DNA of 64,000 nt from Kofleriaceae bacterium (GCA_020633495.1 JACKDR010000033.1:1-64000); one strand, 5' to 3'; positions 28,030-37,701 are shown, counted from the first letter of the stretch. A program made the numbers and translations. Notes: generated by a model not told the origin, from the letters alone.

Positions 28030-28391
28030 TGTCACCGTTCGCGCGGATCCTCAAGACCGCGGTCGAGGCGACGCCGCGGGCCATCGGCGGCGCGTTCGCC
28101 GCCGCCGACGGCGAGATGGTCGACGCCTACGCCACGACCGACCCCACCGACTGGGCGCTCTTGACCGCCCACTACGGCGTCGTGCTCGCGCACCTCGAGG
28201 CCGCGTTCAACACCTGGCACTTCGGCGGCCCCGAGTTCTTCTTCGTCGAGCACCCCACGCTCGGCGTCCTGGTCCAGCCGGTCGGCGAAGGCTACTTCGC
28301 GTTGATGGCGGTCCAGCAGCCGGCGCCCCTGGCGACCGCGCTGACGACGCTGGGCCGGGCCGTGATCGAGCTGCGGCGGGAGATGGGGTGA
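28029..28391 (+). CDS. roadblock/LC7-like small protein (120 aa)
   Basis: The ATG at 28029 overlaps the stop of the SurA-like gene by one base. The protein has the alpha-beta-beta-alpha-beta-beta-beta-alpha pattern of roadblock/LC7 proteins: an opening helix, G-A-F-A-A-A-D-G-E-M-V-D-A-Y, a middle helix (V-V-L-A-H-L-E-A-A-F-N), then strands T-L-G-V-L-V-Q-P-V and Y-F-A-L-M-A-V, and a closing helix. Roadblock proteins such as MglB regulate small GTPases in myxobacteria; no GTPase gene is adjacent here. The stop overlaps the next GTG (GTGA). The family call rests on pattern only. Confidence 0.65.
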   Translation: MSPFARILKTAVEATPRAIGGAFAAADGEMVDAYATTDPTDWALLTAHYGVVLAHLEAAFNTWHFGGPEFFFVEHPTLGVLVQPVGEGYFALMAVQQPAPLATALTTLGRAVIELRREMG

Positions 28392-29703
28392 GCCGCGCCG
28401 TCGTGATCGCGGCGGCGATCGCGGTCGGCCTCGGCGCCGCGGCCGCGCCCGCCCACGCCCAGGCCGAGCCCGGTGGCGACTACGATCCGTCGAGCCGGGC
28501 CTGGAACGGCCTGTCGACGTTCACGCGCCTGGCCAGCGGCCTCGGCCTCGAGGTCTTCCCGGTCAGCCAGCTCGAGTGGAGCGACCTCGACGACGGCGAC
28601 GTCCTGGTCCTGCTCTACCCGCTGCGCACCGTCGATCCCGGCAAGGTGGCGTCGTTCGTCAACGCCGGCGGCCACGTCATCGTCGCCGACGACTTCGGCG
28701 CGTCGTCGGACGCGATGGGCCGGCTCGGCCTCTTGCGCGCCGAGGTCGGCGCCGCCAAGGCCCGGCGCTACCACGACGGCCGGATGTGGGCGCCGGTCGC
28801 CGACGTCCTGGCCCGTCACCCCATCACCGCCGGCGTCGACGAGGTCGTGTGCAACCACCCGGCGGTGCTCAGCCGGGTCCAGGGCGCCGAGCCGCTGATC
28901 GGCTTCACCGACGGCGACGCCGTCGTCGCCGCCGGCACGCTCGGCACCGGCCGGTTCGTCGTGGTCTCGGACCCCAGCATCCTGATCAACCGGATGATGC
29001 AGTTCCCGGGCAACCTGACCCTGGCGGTCAACATGCTGCGCTGGCTCGACCGCGGCGGCCGGGTCCACCGCATGGTGCTGCTGATCGGCGACGTCCCCAT
29101 GTACGGCGAGCCGCGGCCGTTCATCGACGACGCCGGCGCGTCGAGCTTCGACCGCAAGGTCCACGACCTCAACCACTGGCTGGCCAGCCGCAACGACTGG
29201 CTGCTGACCACCGGCGCGATGCGCGGCGTCGGCCTGGCGCTGGCCGCGTTGCTGGTCGCCGGCGCGATCCTGACGCTGCCGTTCTGGCGCCGCCACCAGG
29301 CCGACGGCCGGTGGCTGCGGGTCGAGCGGCCGCCGCGCAAGGACGACCTCGAGCGCGCAGTCGCCGCCGCCGACGCCGGCAGCGACAACTTCGTGGTCCC
29401 GGCCACGGTGCTCCGCGATCTGGCCCAGGCCGCGATCGCGCGGGTCACCGGCACCGCCGATCCGCTGTTCACGATGAGCGAGCACGAGCTGGTCGCCGCG
29501 GTCACCGCCGCGCGCGGCCAGGTCGCGGGCACCGCGATGGGCCGGGTCTACCGGCGCCTGCGCGGTCTGCCCAGCCGCAGCCAGGCGGCGGCGCCGTGGA
29601 GCGGCGCCCACCTGTCCCGCCGCGAGTTCGATCGCCTGCACGACGACGTCGGCGATCTGCAGGAAGCCCTCCAGCCCCGCGACACCGCCCGCCTCGGAAA
29701 GGC

Positions 29704-29707
<4 letters not shown>
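28388..29707 (+). CDS. DUF4350-domain membrane protein of a MoxR/DUF58 operon
   Basis: This 439-residue protein has a signal sequence (cleavage near A-H-A-Q), then a DUF4350-type domain (about 30-215) with an alternating fold (V-L-V-L-L-Y-P-L, G-G-H-V-I-V-A-D-D-F-G, G-R-F-V-V-V-S-D-P-S). A single membrane helix follows near 285-303 (L-A-L-A-A-L-L-V-A-G-A-I-L) and then a cytoplasmic tail. DUF4350 proteins are regularly encoded beside MoxR ATPases and DUF58 proteins and are thought to be their membrane partner. The GTG start overlaps the previous stop (GTGA), and the stop overlaps the MoxR start (ATGA). Confidence 0.82.
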
Positions 29708-30684
<977 letters not shown>

Positions 30685-30688
30685 CCCG

Positions 30689-32383
30689 ATGATCCCCCGG
30701 CTCACCGCGCGCGGCTTGCTGGTGCTGGGGTCGGCGTCGCTGACGATCCTGGTCGGCGCGCTGCACGCGGCGCCGCCGCTGGTCGGCCTCGGCGGGCTGG
30801 TGCTGGCCGCGCTGTCGGCGGCGTACATCATCTTCTACCCGACCGCGGTGCTGCTGCGGCGCAAGAAGATCGAGCTGTCGTGGTGGGTGCCGCCCGGCGA
30901 TCAGCCCGGCGGCGCGCTGGCCGCCGACCGGCCGTTCCAGCTCCACATCGCGTTCCGCAACCACGGCGCCCGCACGCTGCGGGTCCTGCACACCCGGGTG
31001 CTGTCGGGCTCGGCGCTGGCCACCGACGAGGACGTCCCGGCCACGGTGGGCGCCGGCAAGCAGGTCGAGGTGCTGACCACGGTGCGGCCCCAGGCCGCCG
31101 GCTACCAGGTGCTGCACGGCGCGGCGCTGGTGCTCGGCGACGCGCTGGGGCTGTTCGACGTCGAGGCCTACTTCCCCAACCCGATCGCGGTGAAGGTGTT
31201 CCCGCGCCAGCTGCCCGCCGACTCGCGCGCGGTGCGCCCGACCGCGGGCGCGCCGCACGAGCAGGTCGGCCTGCACCGGGTCCGTCGCCGCGGCCTCGCC
31301 GGCGAGCTGCGCGAGCTGCGCGAGCACAGCCACGGCGACCCGTTCAAGTTCATCGCGTGGAAGGCGACCGCGCGGCGCGGCAAGCTGATGGTGCGCGACC
31401 TCGAGAACGAGATCGTCGCGACCCACATGCTGGTGCTCGACCTGGGCGCGACGATGCGCGGCACGCCCGGCCGCGGCCCGCTCGACTGGGCGATCGACGC
31501 CGCCGCGGCGATGGCGCGGGCCGCGCTCGACGGCGGCGACCGGGTCGGCCTGGTCAGCTGGGACACCCGCATCTACAACGAGCTGCGGCCGGGCAGCGGC
31601 CACCACCACTGGCTGCAGCTGGTCGACCGCCTGCTCGACGTCCAGTGCGTCGTCGACGAGGACCTCACCGACATCACGCCGGGCGAGCTGGTCGCCGCGG
31701 TGGCGCGCTACCTCGCCCACCAGGAGGCGTTCGACGCCCGGGTCCGGATCGCGCCGCCGCTCGACGACGCCCGCTGGCAGAGCATCCAGGCCGGGCCCGA
31801 CGGCCAGCTCTACGATCTCGGCGCGATGAACCGGACGATCGCCAAGCTGCTGACCGTGATGGGCGGCAGCGAGCGCAAGGGGCTGGCGCCGGCGTGGTGG
31901 TGGTCGCGGGTCCACCTGGCGGCGGACGGCGATCCGCAGCTGGCGCCGCTGCGCCTGTTCTGCCGCCTGCGCGGCATCGAGATCGCGTACCGGCGCGACC
32001 ACGAGCTGTCGCGCCGCGCCACCGGCTTCGCCCGCGCCGTCGAGCGCGCGGTCTCCGAGGGGCGGCCCGACTCGGTCGTGATCATCTCGGACCTGGCGGG
32101 GCTGCTCGAGGACGAGGCCACGACGCTGCGGGCGCTGGCGCGGGCGCGCCGCGCCGCGGGCAGCGTGATCGCGGTGACGCCGACGCGGTGGCGGTTCGCG
32201 CCGCCGGCGCGGACGTCGCCGGGCAGCCGGGTGCGCGAGGTCATGACCGCCGAGCTGCGCGAGCAGCTGGACGCGACGCGGCGGCTGCTGGCGCGCCACG
32301 GCGTGCGGGTGATCGAGGCGGGACCGGGCGACCACCCGGCCGGCATGTTCGCGCGGACGCGGGGCGGCCGGCGGGTCGCGTAG
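30689..32383 (+). CDS. DUF58 domain protein, partner of MoxR
   Basis: This 564-residue protein has two N-terminal membrane helices (about 9-28 and 32-50), a periplasmic beta domain (about 60-185), then the DUF58 core (H-S-H-G-D-P-F-K-F-I-A-W-K-A-T-A-R at about 212-228) running into a vWA-like fold. The first strand reads V-L-D-L-G-A-T-M-R-G, so the MIDAS motif is D-x-G-x-T in place of DxSxS; D-G-G-D-R-V-G follows. The C-terminal part (S-V-V-I-I-S-D-L-A-G-L) fits the later strand of that fold. The family works with MoxR in envelope and stress functions. The gene ends the operon; 145 bp of repeat-containing DNA follow. Confidence 0.88.
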   Translation: MIPRLTARGLLVLGSASLTILVGALHAAPPLVGLGGLVLAALSAAYIIFYPTAVLLRRKKIELSWWVPPGDQPGGALAADRPFQLHIAFRNHGARTLRVLHTRVLSGSALATDEDVPATVGAGKQVEVLTTVRPQAAGYQVLHGAALVLGDALGLFDVEAYFPNPIAVKVFPRQLPADSRAVRPTAGAPHEQVGLHRVRRRGLAGELRELREHSHGDPFKFIAWKATARRGKLMVRDLENEIVATHMLVLDLGATMRGTPGRGPLDWAIDAAAAMARAALDGGDRVGLVSWDTRIYNELRPGSGHHHWLQLVDRLLDVQCVVDEDLTDITPGELVAAVARYLAHQEAFDARVRIAPPLDDARWQSIQAGPDGQLYDLGAMNRTIAKLLTVMGGSERKGLAPAWWWSRVHLAADGDPQLAPLRLFCRLRGIEIAYRRDHELSRRATGFARAVERAVSEGRPDSVVIISDLAGLLEDEATTLRALARARRAAGSVIAVTPTRWRFAPPARTSPGSRVREVMTAELREQLDATRRLLARHGVRVIEAGPGDHPAGMFARTRGGRRVA

Positions 32384-32412
32384 CGGCGCGGGGCGCGCGG
32401 GGGGGCGCGCGG

Positions 32413-32448
32413 GCCGCCTCCGCCTCCGCGGCCGCCTCCGCCTCCGCG
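32413..32448. repeat. two tandem copies of an 18-bp repeat after the DUF58 gene
   Basis: gccgcctccgcctccgcg occurs at 32413-32430 and again, identical, at 32431-32448. It lies in the 145-bp gap between the DUF58 and MBL-fold genes. A run of g/c alternation (gcgcgcgggggggcgcgcggg) precedes it. No coding role is apparent. Confidence 0.75.
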
Positions 32449-32528
32449 GCCGCCGTGGTCATCCGTTGCGGGGTTCTCCGCTGTGGTGCCCGACGCAATA
32501 GGAGGCGCGCCCCCGGCGTTGCCGCCCG

Positions 32529-33440
32529 GTGCGTGCCCCTGTCATCTGCCTCGTCGTGCTGGTCTCGTTGGGCTGTCGTGAGGCCCGGCCCCCTGCGTCC
32601 ACCGCGGAGCACGCGACGGCGGCGCCGATCACGCTGACGTACCTCGGCGTGGCGGGGTGGCAGGTCGAGGCCGGGGGCGTGACGATCCTGGCCGACCCGT
32701 ACTTCTCGCGGCCCGCGGCGCTCGACGACGTCCACCCGCTGGTCCCGGACGCGGCGGCGATCGCGGCGCACAGCCCGGCGCGCGCCGACCTGATCGTCGT
32801 CGGCCACAGCCACGCCGACCACCTGCTCGACGCGCCGGCGGTGGCGCTGCGGACCGGCGCCCAGATCATGGGCAGCCGGACCACGACGCTGGTCGCGCGG
32901 GCCAGCGGCGTCCCCGACGACCACCTGATCGGCGTGCGGGGCGGCGAGGACCTGGCGTTCGATGGCTACGCGGTGCGGGTCGTGCCCAGCCTGCACTCGA
33001 TGATCGGCGACAAGCACGTCCTGGGAACCGAGCTGACCGCGGCGCCGACGATGCCGATGCCGTTCGACGGCTACGCCGAGGGCGGCACGCTGGCCTACCT
33101 GATCCGGGTCGCCGGCCACGAGGTGCTGATCCTCGACACCGCCAACTTCATCGAGCGCGAGGTCGAGGGGCTGCGGCCCGACGTCGCGATCGTCGCCACC
33201 GGGCTGCGCGAGCAGGTCCACGACTACACCTGCCGGCTGCTGCGCGCCCTGGGCGCGCCGCCGGTGGTGATCGCCAACCACTTCGACGACTGGCGCGCGG
33301 CCCCGGTCGACCCGCCGGTCGGCGCGGCGCCGGCGGCGGACCTGCAGGCGTTCGTCGACGAGGTCGCGCGGTGCGCGCCCGGCACCCGGGTCGTCATCCC
33401 CCGTCACTTCGAGCCGTTCGATCCGTTCGCGGCGCGGTAG
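32529..33440 (+). CDS. MBL-fold metallo-hydrolase lipoprotein
   Basis: This 303-residue protein has a lipoprotein signal ending S-L-G-C (Cys16). The metallo-beta-lactamase metal motif H-S-H-A-D-H is at 93-98, and later metal ligands are plausible at His157 (S-L-H-S-M), in I-L-D-T-A-N and at H-F-E-P. It resembles UlaG/RomA-like or NAPE-PLD-like lactonases or phosphodiesterases, with a long loop around the first strands (A-D-P-Y-F-S-R). The substrate is unknown; lipidation would place it in the periplasm or at the outer membrane. It starts with GTG, and no convincing ribosome-binding site is seen. Confidence 0.85.
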   Translation: MRAPVICLVVLVSLGCREARPPASTAEHATAAPITLTYLGVAGWQVEAGGVTILADPYFSRPAALDDVHPLVPDAAAIAAHSPARADLIVVGHSHADHLLDAPAVALRTGAQIMGSRTTTLVARASGVPDDHLIGVRGGEDLAFDGYAVRVVPSLHSMIGDKHVLGTELTAAPTMPMPFDGYAEGGTLAYLIRVAGHEVLILDTANFIEREVEGLRPDVAIVATGLREQVHDYTCRLLRALGAPPVVIANHFDDWRAAPVDPPVGAAPAADLQAFVDEVARCAPGTRVVIPRHFEPFDPFAAR

Positions 33441-33463
33441 TTCGGGCTTGCCAGCGGGCGGGC

Positions 33464-33482
33464 TACTGGTTTAACCAGTAGT
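33464..33482 (+). promoter_or_regulatory. perfect 19-bp palindromic operator abutting the GntR start codon
   Basis: CTACTGGTTTAACCAGTAG has 9-bp arms around a central T. It contains TGGT-N3-ACCA, the form of FadR-type GntR operators (TNGTNNNACNA), and ends 1 nt before the ATG at 33484. It also contains tttaac 7 nt before the ATG, a possible -10. Binding here would cover the transcription start, so autorepression is expected. Confidence 0.75.
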
Positions 33483-33483
33483 C

Positions 33484-34215
33484 ATGTTCACGCCGCTGGC
33501 CGACCGCGCCTCGACCGTCGACGCCTGCGTGCGCGCCATCGAGGCCGAGATCCTGTCGGGCCGGCTCGGCGCCGGCGCCCGGCTGCCCGGCGAGCGCGAC
33601 CTCGCGACCCAGCTCGGCGTCGCCCGCCTGACCCTGCGCGCCGCCCTCGCCCGCCTCGCCGACGCCGGGCTGATCGCGATCCGCCAGGGCGCCGGCACCG
33701 TCGTCCAGGACGTCCACCGCCACGGCTCGCCGGCGCTGCTCGGCCCCATCGCCCGCGACGCCGCCGACCGCGGCGAGCTCCGGGCGCTCGCCGCCGAGCT
33801 GCTGGCGATCCGGCGCGGCCTCGCCGGCGGCGTCCTCACCCGCCTGGCGGGGCGCGCGCCGACCCGCGCCGCCCTCGCCCGCCTCGACGCCGCGATCGAC
33901 GCCTTCGCCGCCGCGCCCGCGGATCCTGCGGCCCTCGCCGCCGCCGACCACGACGTCGTCGCCGCGCTGGTCGCGGCGTCGCGCAGCGCGGTGTCGGGGC
34001 TGTTCCTCAACCCGGTGTTCGCCGCGCTGGCCGAGCTGCCGGCGCTGCGCGCCGCGATCTACGCGCGCCCCGCCGACAACGTCGCCGGCTGGCGCGCCCT
34101 GGCGGCGTGGCTGCGGACGCCGCGCCGCGACCCCACCCCGATGCTGGCCGCGCTGGCGGCGCGCGACGACGCGACGCTGGCCCGCCTGCGTCCCACCTCC
34201 CGGAGAGGCCGATGA
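33484..34215 (+). CDS. GntR family (FadR-like) transcriptional regulator
   Basis: This 243-residue protein has an N-terminal winged helix-turn-helix (about 10-75: I-L-S-G-R-L-G-A-G-A-R-L-P-G-E-R-D-L-A ... G-L-I-A-I-R-Q-G-A-G-T-V-V), the GntR signature. The C-terminal all-helical domain is of FadR/FCD type and Ala/Leu-rich. Such regulators sense acyl-CoA or organic acids. It is first in an operon with an unknown protein (4-nt ATGA overlap) and an enoyl-CoA hydratase, so acyl-CoA metabolism is the likely theme. The perfect palindrome touching the start codon is its probable operator. No ribosome-binding site is present, so a leaderless transcript is likely. Confidence 0.9.
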   Translation: MFTPLADRASTVDACVRAIEAEILSGRLGAGARLPGERDLATQLGVARLTLRAALARLADAGLIAIRQGAGTVVQDVHRHGSPALLGPIARDAADRGELRALAAELLAIRRGLAGGVLTRLAGRAPTRAALARLDAAIDAFAAAPADPAALAAADHDVVAALVAASRSAVSGLFLNPVFAALAELPALRAAIYARPADNVAGWRALAAWLRTPRRDPTPMLAALAARDDATLARLRPTSRRGR

Positions 34216-35027
34216 CCGACCTGCCACTGTTGTCCCGCGTCGCCCTGCTGTCGCCGCGCCGGGTCCAGGCCAGCCTCGACGCCCTGGCCGCGTCGGGCCG
34301 CACCGACCTGCCCAACCCGTGGCAGCTCACGCTCGGCGTGATCCGCATGTGGGGCCGCCTGCTGTTCCGCAGCGACACCGTCGGCACCAGCCCCGGCGGC
34401 ACCGTGCGCGCCGGCTGGCGCGCCCGGGCCCTGACCTGGCGCGCGCTGCGGCTGCCGTTCCTGCTGGCCGAGCGCGCCGTCCACCCGCTCGACTTCACCG
34501 GCCTGGCCAGCTCGCGCGAGCGCGTGATCCGCCACCTGCTCGGCGCCCACCACGACGGCGCCCAGTTCCTCTACGACCTCGAGATCCTCGCCGCCCACCC
34601 GGGCGCGCTCGACGAGCTGCGCGAGCGCGCCGCCGCGGTGGTCGCCGACGCGACGCCGCGGAGCCGGTGGCTGCGCGACCTGGTGGTCTTCGACGGCTAC
34701 CACGAGGCGCTGCTGGCCGCGGTCGACGCGGCGCGCGCCGGGGACTTCCCCTACGACCCCGACGGCGCCCGCGACCCGGACGTCTCGTTCAGCGCGTACC
34801 TGGCGTGGTGCGCCGCCCAGCCCGCGACCCCGGCGGCGACGCTGGCGGCGTGGCGGCGCGGCGACCTCGACCTCGGCCCGACCCGGATCGATCCGGCGGC
34901 GGCCGGCCGGCGGCCCGGCCGGCGGCCCGGCCAGCGCCGGCGCGGGCCGCGGCCGCGACCGCGACCGCGACCTGAAGACGGCGGCGTATCCTCGCCGCCA
35001 TGGACGCCACGACCCTCACGACGCTGA
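34212..35027 (+). CDS. unknown protein in the GntR-crotonase operon, C-terminus probably frame-shifted
   Basis: The ATG at 34212 overlaps the GntR stop, and GGAGAGG precedes it. Residues 1-225 look like a genuine, mostly helical protein with many Trp/Arg (W-Q-L-T-L-G-V-I-R-M-W-G-R-L-L-F-R; L-V-V-F-D-G-Y-H-E-A-L; F-S-A-Y-L-A-W-C-A-A-Q). I recognise no family. After about residue 232 the frame enters a GC repeat (ggccggcggccc, near 34905-34935) and becomes Arg/Pro-rich, running 28 nt into the next gene. In another frame a TGA occurs at 34973-34975, so the natural end may lie there. Operon context suggests a role with the downstream acyl-CoA enzyme. Confidence 0.6.
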   Translation: MTDLPLLSRVALLSPRRVQASLDALAASGRTDLPNPWQLTLGVIRMWGRLLFRSDTVGTSPGGTVRAGWRARALTWRALRLPFLLAERAVHPLDFTGLASSRERVIRHLLGAHHDGAQFLYDLEILAAHPGALDELRERAAAVVADATPRSRWLRDLVVFDGYHEALLAAVDAARAGDFPYDPDGARDPDVSFSAYLAWCAAQPATPAATLAAWRRGDLDLGPTRIDPAAAGRRPGRRPGQRRRGPRPRPRPRPEDGGVSSPPWTPRPSRR

Positions 35028-35926
35028 CCTACGAGGTCACCGGGCGCATCGCGCGCATCACCCTCGATCGACCCGAGCGCGGCAACGGCATCACGCTGGC
35101 GATGCCGCGCGAGCTGGCGGCGTGCGTCGAGCGCGCCAACCTCGACCCTGCGGTCCACGTCGTCGCGCTGGCCGGGCGCGGCAAGGGCTTCTGCGGCGGC
35201 TACGACCTGGTGGCGTCCGCCGAGTGGCGCGACCCCGACGAGCTCGGCGACGGCGCCGCGGCGCCCGCGGGCGCGCCCACCGATCCGCGCACGATCCAGC
35301 GCAACCACGATCCGGCGGCGACCTGGGACCCGGTGGTCGACTGGCAGATGATGAGCCGCAACGTCCGCGGCTTCATGAGCCTGTTCCACGGCGACAAGCC
35401 GGTGGTGTGCAAGGTCCACGGCTTCTGCGTCGCCGGCGGCACCGACATGGCGCTGTGCTCCGATCTGCTGGTCATCGAGGACGTCGCCAAGATCGGGTAC
35501 CCGCCGGCGCGGGTCTGGGGCGTCCCGACGACGTCGGTGTGGGTCCACCGCATCGGGCTCGAGAAGGCCAAGCGCCTGCTGTTCACCGGCGACTGCCTGT
35601 CCGGCGCCGAGGCGGTGGCGTGGGGCCTGGCCACCGAGGCGGCGCCGCGCGCCAGCCTCGACGATCGCTTCGAGGCCCTGCTGGCGCGGATCGCGCGGGT
35701 CCCGGTCAACCAGCTGGTGATGATGAAGCAGCTGCTCAACCAGACCGTCATGGCGCAGGGCCTGCACACCACCCAGCTGCTCGGCACCTACCTCGACGGC
35801 ATCGCGCGCCACACTCCCGAGGGCTACGGCTTCCAGCAGCGCGCCGCCGCCGCCGGCTTCAAGCAGGCGGTGCGCGAGCGCGACGAGCCGTTCGGCGATC
35901 CGGGGCCGTCGACGTTCCGCGGCTGA
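35000..35926 (+). CDS. enoyl-CoA hydratase/isomerase family protein (crotonase)
   Basis: This 308-residue protein has the crotonase fold marks: I-T-L-D-R-P-E-R-G-N near 17-26, the first oxyanion-hole loop G-R-G-K-G-F-C-G-G-Y-D-L (about 57-68), the second H-G-F-C-V-A-G-G-T-D-M-A-L (about 138-150), and A-K-I-G-Y-P-P-A-R. An insertion of about 40 residues (near 75-115, with P-T-D-P-R-T-I-Q-R-N-H-D) sits between them, as in several actinobacterial paralogues. It acts on an acyl-CoA thioester; the substrate is unknown. tatcct ends 7 nt before the ATG, so a second, leaderless start inside the operon is possible. The stop codon directly adjoins that of the convergent reductase. Confidence 0.92.
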   Translation: MDATTLTTLTYEVTGRIARITLDRPERGNGITLAMPRELAACVERANLDPAVHVVALAGRGKGFCGGYDLVASAEWRDPDELGDGAAAPAGAPTDPRTIQRNHDPAATWDPVVDWQMMSRNVRGFMSLFHGDKPVVCKVHGFCVAGGTDMALCSDLLVIEDVAKIGYPPARVWGVPTTSVWVHRIGLEKAKRLLFTGDCLSGAEAVAWGLATEAAPRASLDDRFEALLARIARVPVNQLVMMKQLLNQTVMAQGLHTTQLLGTYLDGIARHTPEGYGFQQRAAAAGFKQAVRERDEPFGDPGPSTFRG

Positions 35927-36970
35927 CTACGTCGCGGCCCCGGCGGTCCGGAAGCACGCCGCGTTGCCGTCGACGTGCTCGGCCCGGCCCATGCCGACCA
36001 GCGCGGTGCCCAGGCCGGGGCGGGTCCGGGTCCAGGTCAGCGCCGCGGTCGCCGCCGCGGGATCCGGCGCCAGCTTGCCCTGCTGCAGCGACGCCGACGA
36101 CATGACGTAGACGCCGAGCGCCGCGGCGGCGTCGAGCAGGGTGCGCGCGTGGCCGTCGAGCCGCTGGGTCGCGGCCTCGGCGGCCTCCGCCATGCCGCGG
36201 TTGACCGGCAGCTGGACGACGCGGAGGTGGTGGCCGTCGCCGCCGACCTCGCGGGCCAGCGCGACCAGCGCGGCGAGGTCGAGGTGGTCGCGGGCCTCGG
36301 GGCCGACCCGGAAGCCGCTCCAGGTCGCGACGCCGTAGCGCGCGATGCGGCCGTCGGCGCACGCCTGCTCGAGGGCGCCGAACGCGGCGCGCAGGCGCGC
36401 GGTGAAGGTCGGGCGGTCGACCTCCTCGAGCTGGAGCTCGGGGTTGTGCAGGTAGTAGACGTCGAGCGTGTCGACGCCGAGGTTGTGGCGGCTGCGATCG
36501 ATCTGGTCGCCGAGGTAGCGCGGCGCCAGGCTGTGGCAACCGGCGACGATCTCGTCGCGGCGCAGCAGCCCCGAGCGCACGTAGGTCTGGGTCAGGTAGG
36601 CGCGGCCGTCGCCGGGGTGGTCGGCGTCGAGCGGCAGGAAGCCGCCCTTGGTCGCGACGATCAGCTCGTCGCGCGCGACGCCGCCGGCGACCGCGGCGGC
36701 CAGGGCGGCGCCGACCGCGCGCTCGCTGCGCTGGTGGCGGTAGTTGATCGCGGCGTCGACGACGTTGATGCCGACCTCGAAGGCGCGGGCCATGGCGGCG
36801 CGGTAGCGCTCGTCGGCGGCGTCGTCGACGGGCCCGAGGTAGGTGCCGAGCCCGACCGAGGTCGCGTGCAGCCCGTCGCAGCGGCGGACGTGGTCGGCGA
36901 CGACGTCACCGGCGAGCCGGGCGGCGAAGCGAGCGGTGCCGTCGGGAGTGGCGCGTCCGGTGAGGCTCAT
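35927..36970 (-). CDS. aldo/keto reductase
   Basis: From the ATG at 36970 the protein has 347 residues and the (beta/alpha)8 markers of aldo/keto reductases: G-L-G-T-Y-L-G, the catalytic D-A-A-I-N-Y (Asp72, Tyr77), Lys near 112 (V-A-T-K-G-G-F) and L-D-V-Y-Y-L-H-N-P-E with the active-site His. The enzyme reduces carbonyls with NAD(P)H. A longer ORF reaches 37012, but GGAGG sits only 1 nt before this ATG and TATACC ends 7 nt before it, so a leaderless start fits better. It is divergent from a lipoprotein gene 23 bp away, and its stop directly adjoins the crotonase stop. Confidence 0.9.
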   Translation of the reverse strand: MSLTGRATPDGTARFAARLAGDVVADHVRRCDGLHATSVGLGTYLGPVDDAADERYRAAMARAFEVGINVVDAAINYRHQRSERAVGAALAAAVAGGVARDELIVATKGGFLPLDADHPGDGRAYLTQTYVRSGLLRRDEIVAGCHSLAPRYLGDQIDRSRHNLGVDTLDVYYLHNPELQLEEVDRPTFTARLRAAFGALEQACADGRIARYGVATWSGFRVGPEARDHLDLAALVALAREVGGDGHHLRVVQLPVNRGMAEAAEAATQRLDGHARTLLDAAAALGVYVMSSASLQQGKLAPDPAAATAALTWTRTRPGLGTALVGMGRAEHVDGNAACFRTAGAAT

Positions 36971-36977
36971 GCCTCCG

Positions 36978-36985
36978 GGTATACA
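36978..36985. promoter_or_regulatory. overlapping divergent -10 elements
   Basis: The octamer ggtataca offers TATACC on the minus strand (7 nt before the reductase ATG) and TATACA on the plus strand (8 nt before the lipoprotein GTG). The gap between the two starts is only 23 bp, so both genes probably share one AT-rich core and the two transcripts would be leaderless and mutually exclusive. Confidence 0.5.
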
Positions 36986-36993
36986 CTCGTGGC

Positions 36994-37701
36994 GTGGCCC
37001 TGCCGTCCACATCCGTGCGGGGCGCGTCGGTCGTGGTGGTGGCGGCGTGCCTGGCCGGCTGCGGCGCCGGGTCGCTGCGCCACGTCCGCGACTGGAAGTT
37101 CGCCGGCGCGCTCGCCTACGACCTCGAGGCCCGGGCGCCGCTCGCCGACGACGATCCGGCGACCACGGCGCCCTACGACGGCGCGGTCGAGGTCGGCCTG
37201 CGGCTGCGCGCCGGCGGCGGCCCGGGCCACGCCGGCTACGGCGTCGGCGTCGATCTGCACGCCGGCGCGACCCTGCCCGGCGGCTTCGCGTGGGGCGTCG
37301 GGGTCCTGCCCGCGGGCGTGATCGGGCCGCTCGGCGACCGCGGCGTCTGGGGCGTGGTCGGCGGCGTCGGCCTGTCCGGGATCACCGGGCGCCTGGATCC
37401 GGCGCTGTCGGTGCCGGTCGAGGCGTTCGCGTCGCTGCGGCTGGCGTCGCGGGTCGGGGTCGCGCTGTGGCTGCAGCCGTCGTGGGTGGTGGCGGGCGCC
37501 GACCGCTACGACGGCGCCACCACCGTCGACGTCTTCGACGAGGTCCGCGCCGGCCTGAGCCTCCGGGTCGGCCGCCGCTACCACCGCTGGGGCTTCGGCT
37601 CGGGCAACGGCTACCACGTGGGCGTGACCTGGACCGAGCAGGTCGACACCCGCTTCGTCGGGCTGCTGCTGGGCTACGACCTCGACGTGACGTCGAACTA
37701 G
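36994..37701 (+). CDS. lipoprotein with beta-rich, barrel-like body, function unknown
   Basis: This 235-residue protein starts with GTG and has a lipobox C-L-A-G-C (Cys23). The body alternates hydrophobic and polar residues with many Gly/aromatic strand ends (G-V-G-V-D-L-H-A-G-A-T; F-A-S-L-R-L-A-S-R-V-G-V-A-L-W-L; Y-H-V-G-V-T-W), and it ends with a short strand plus S-N. It looks like a small outer-membrane-associated beta structure. No family is named. It is divergent from the aldo/keto reductase, with which it shares a 23-bp promoter region. Confidence 0.7.
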   Translation: MALPSTSVRGASVVVVAACLAGCGAGSLRHVRDWKFAGALAYDLEARAPLADDDPATTAPYDGAVEVGLRLRAGGGPGHAGYGVGVDLHAGATLPGGFAWGVGVLPAGVIGPLGDRGVWGVVGGVGLSGITGRLDPALSVPVEAFASLRLASRVGVALWLQPSWVVAGADRYDGATTVDVFDEVRAGLSLRVGRRYHRWGFGSGNGYHVGVTWTEQVDTRFVGLLLGYDLDVTSN

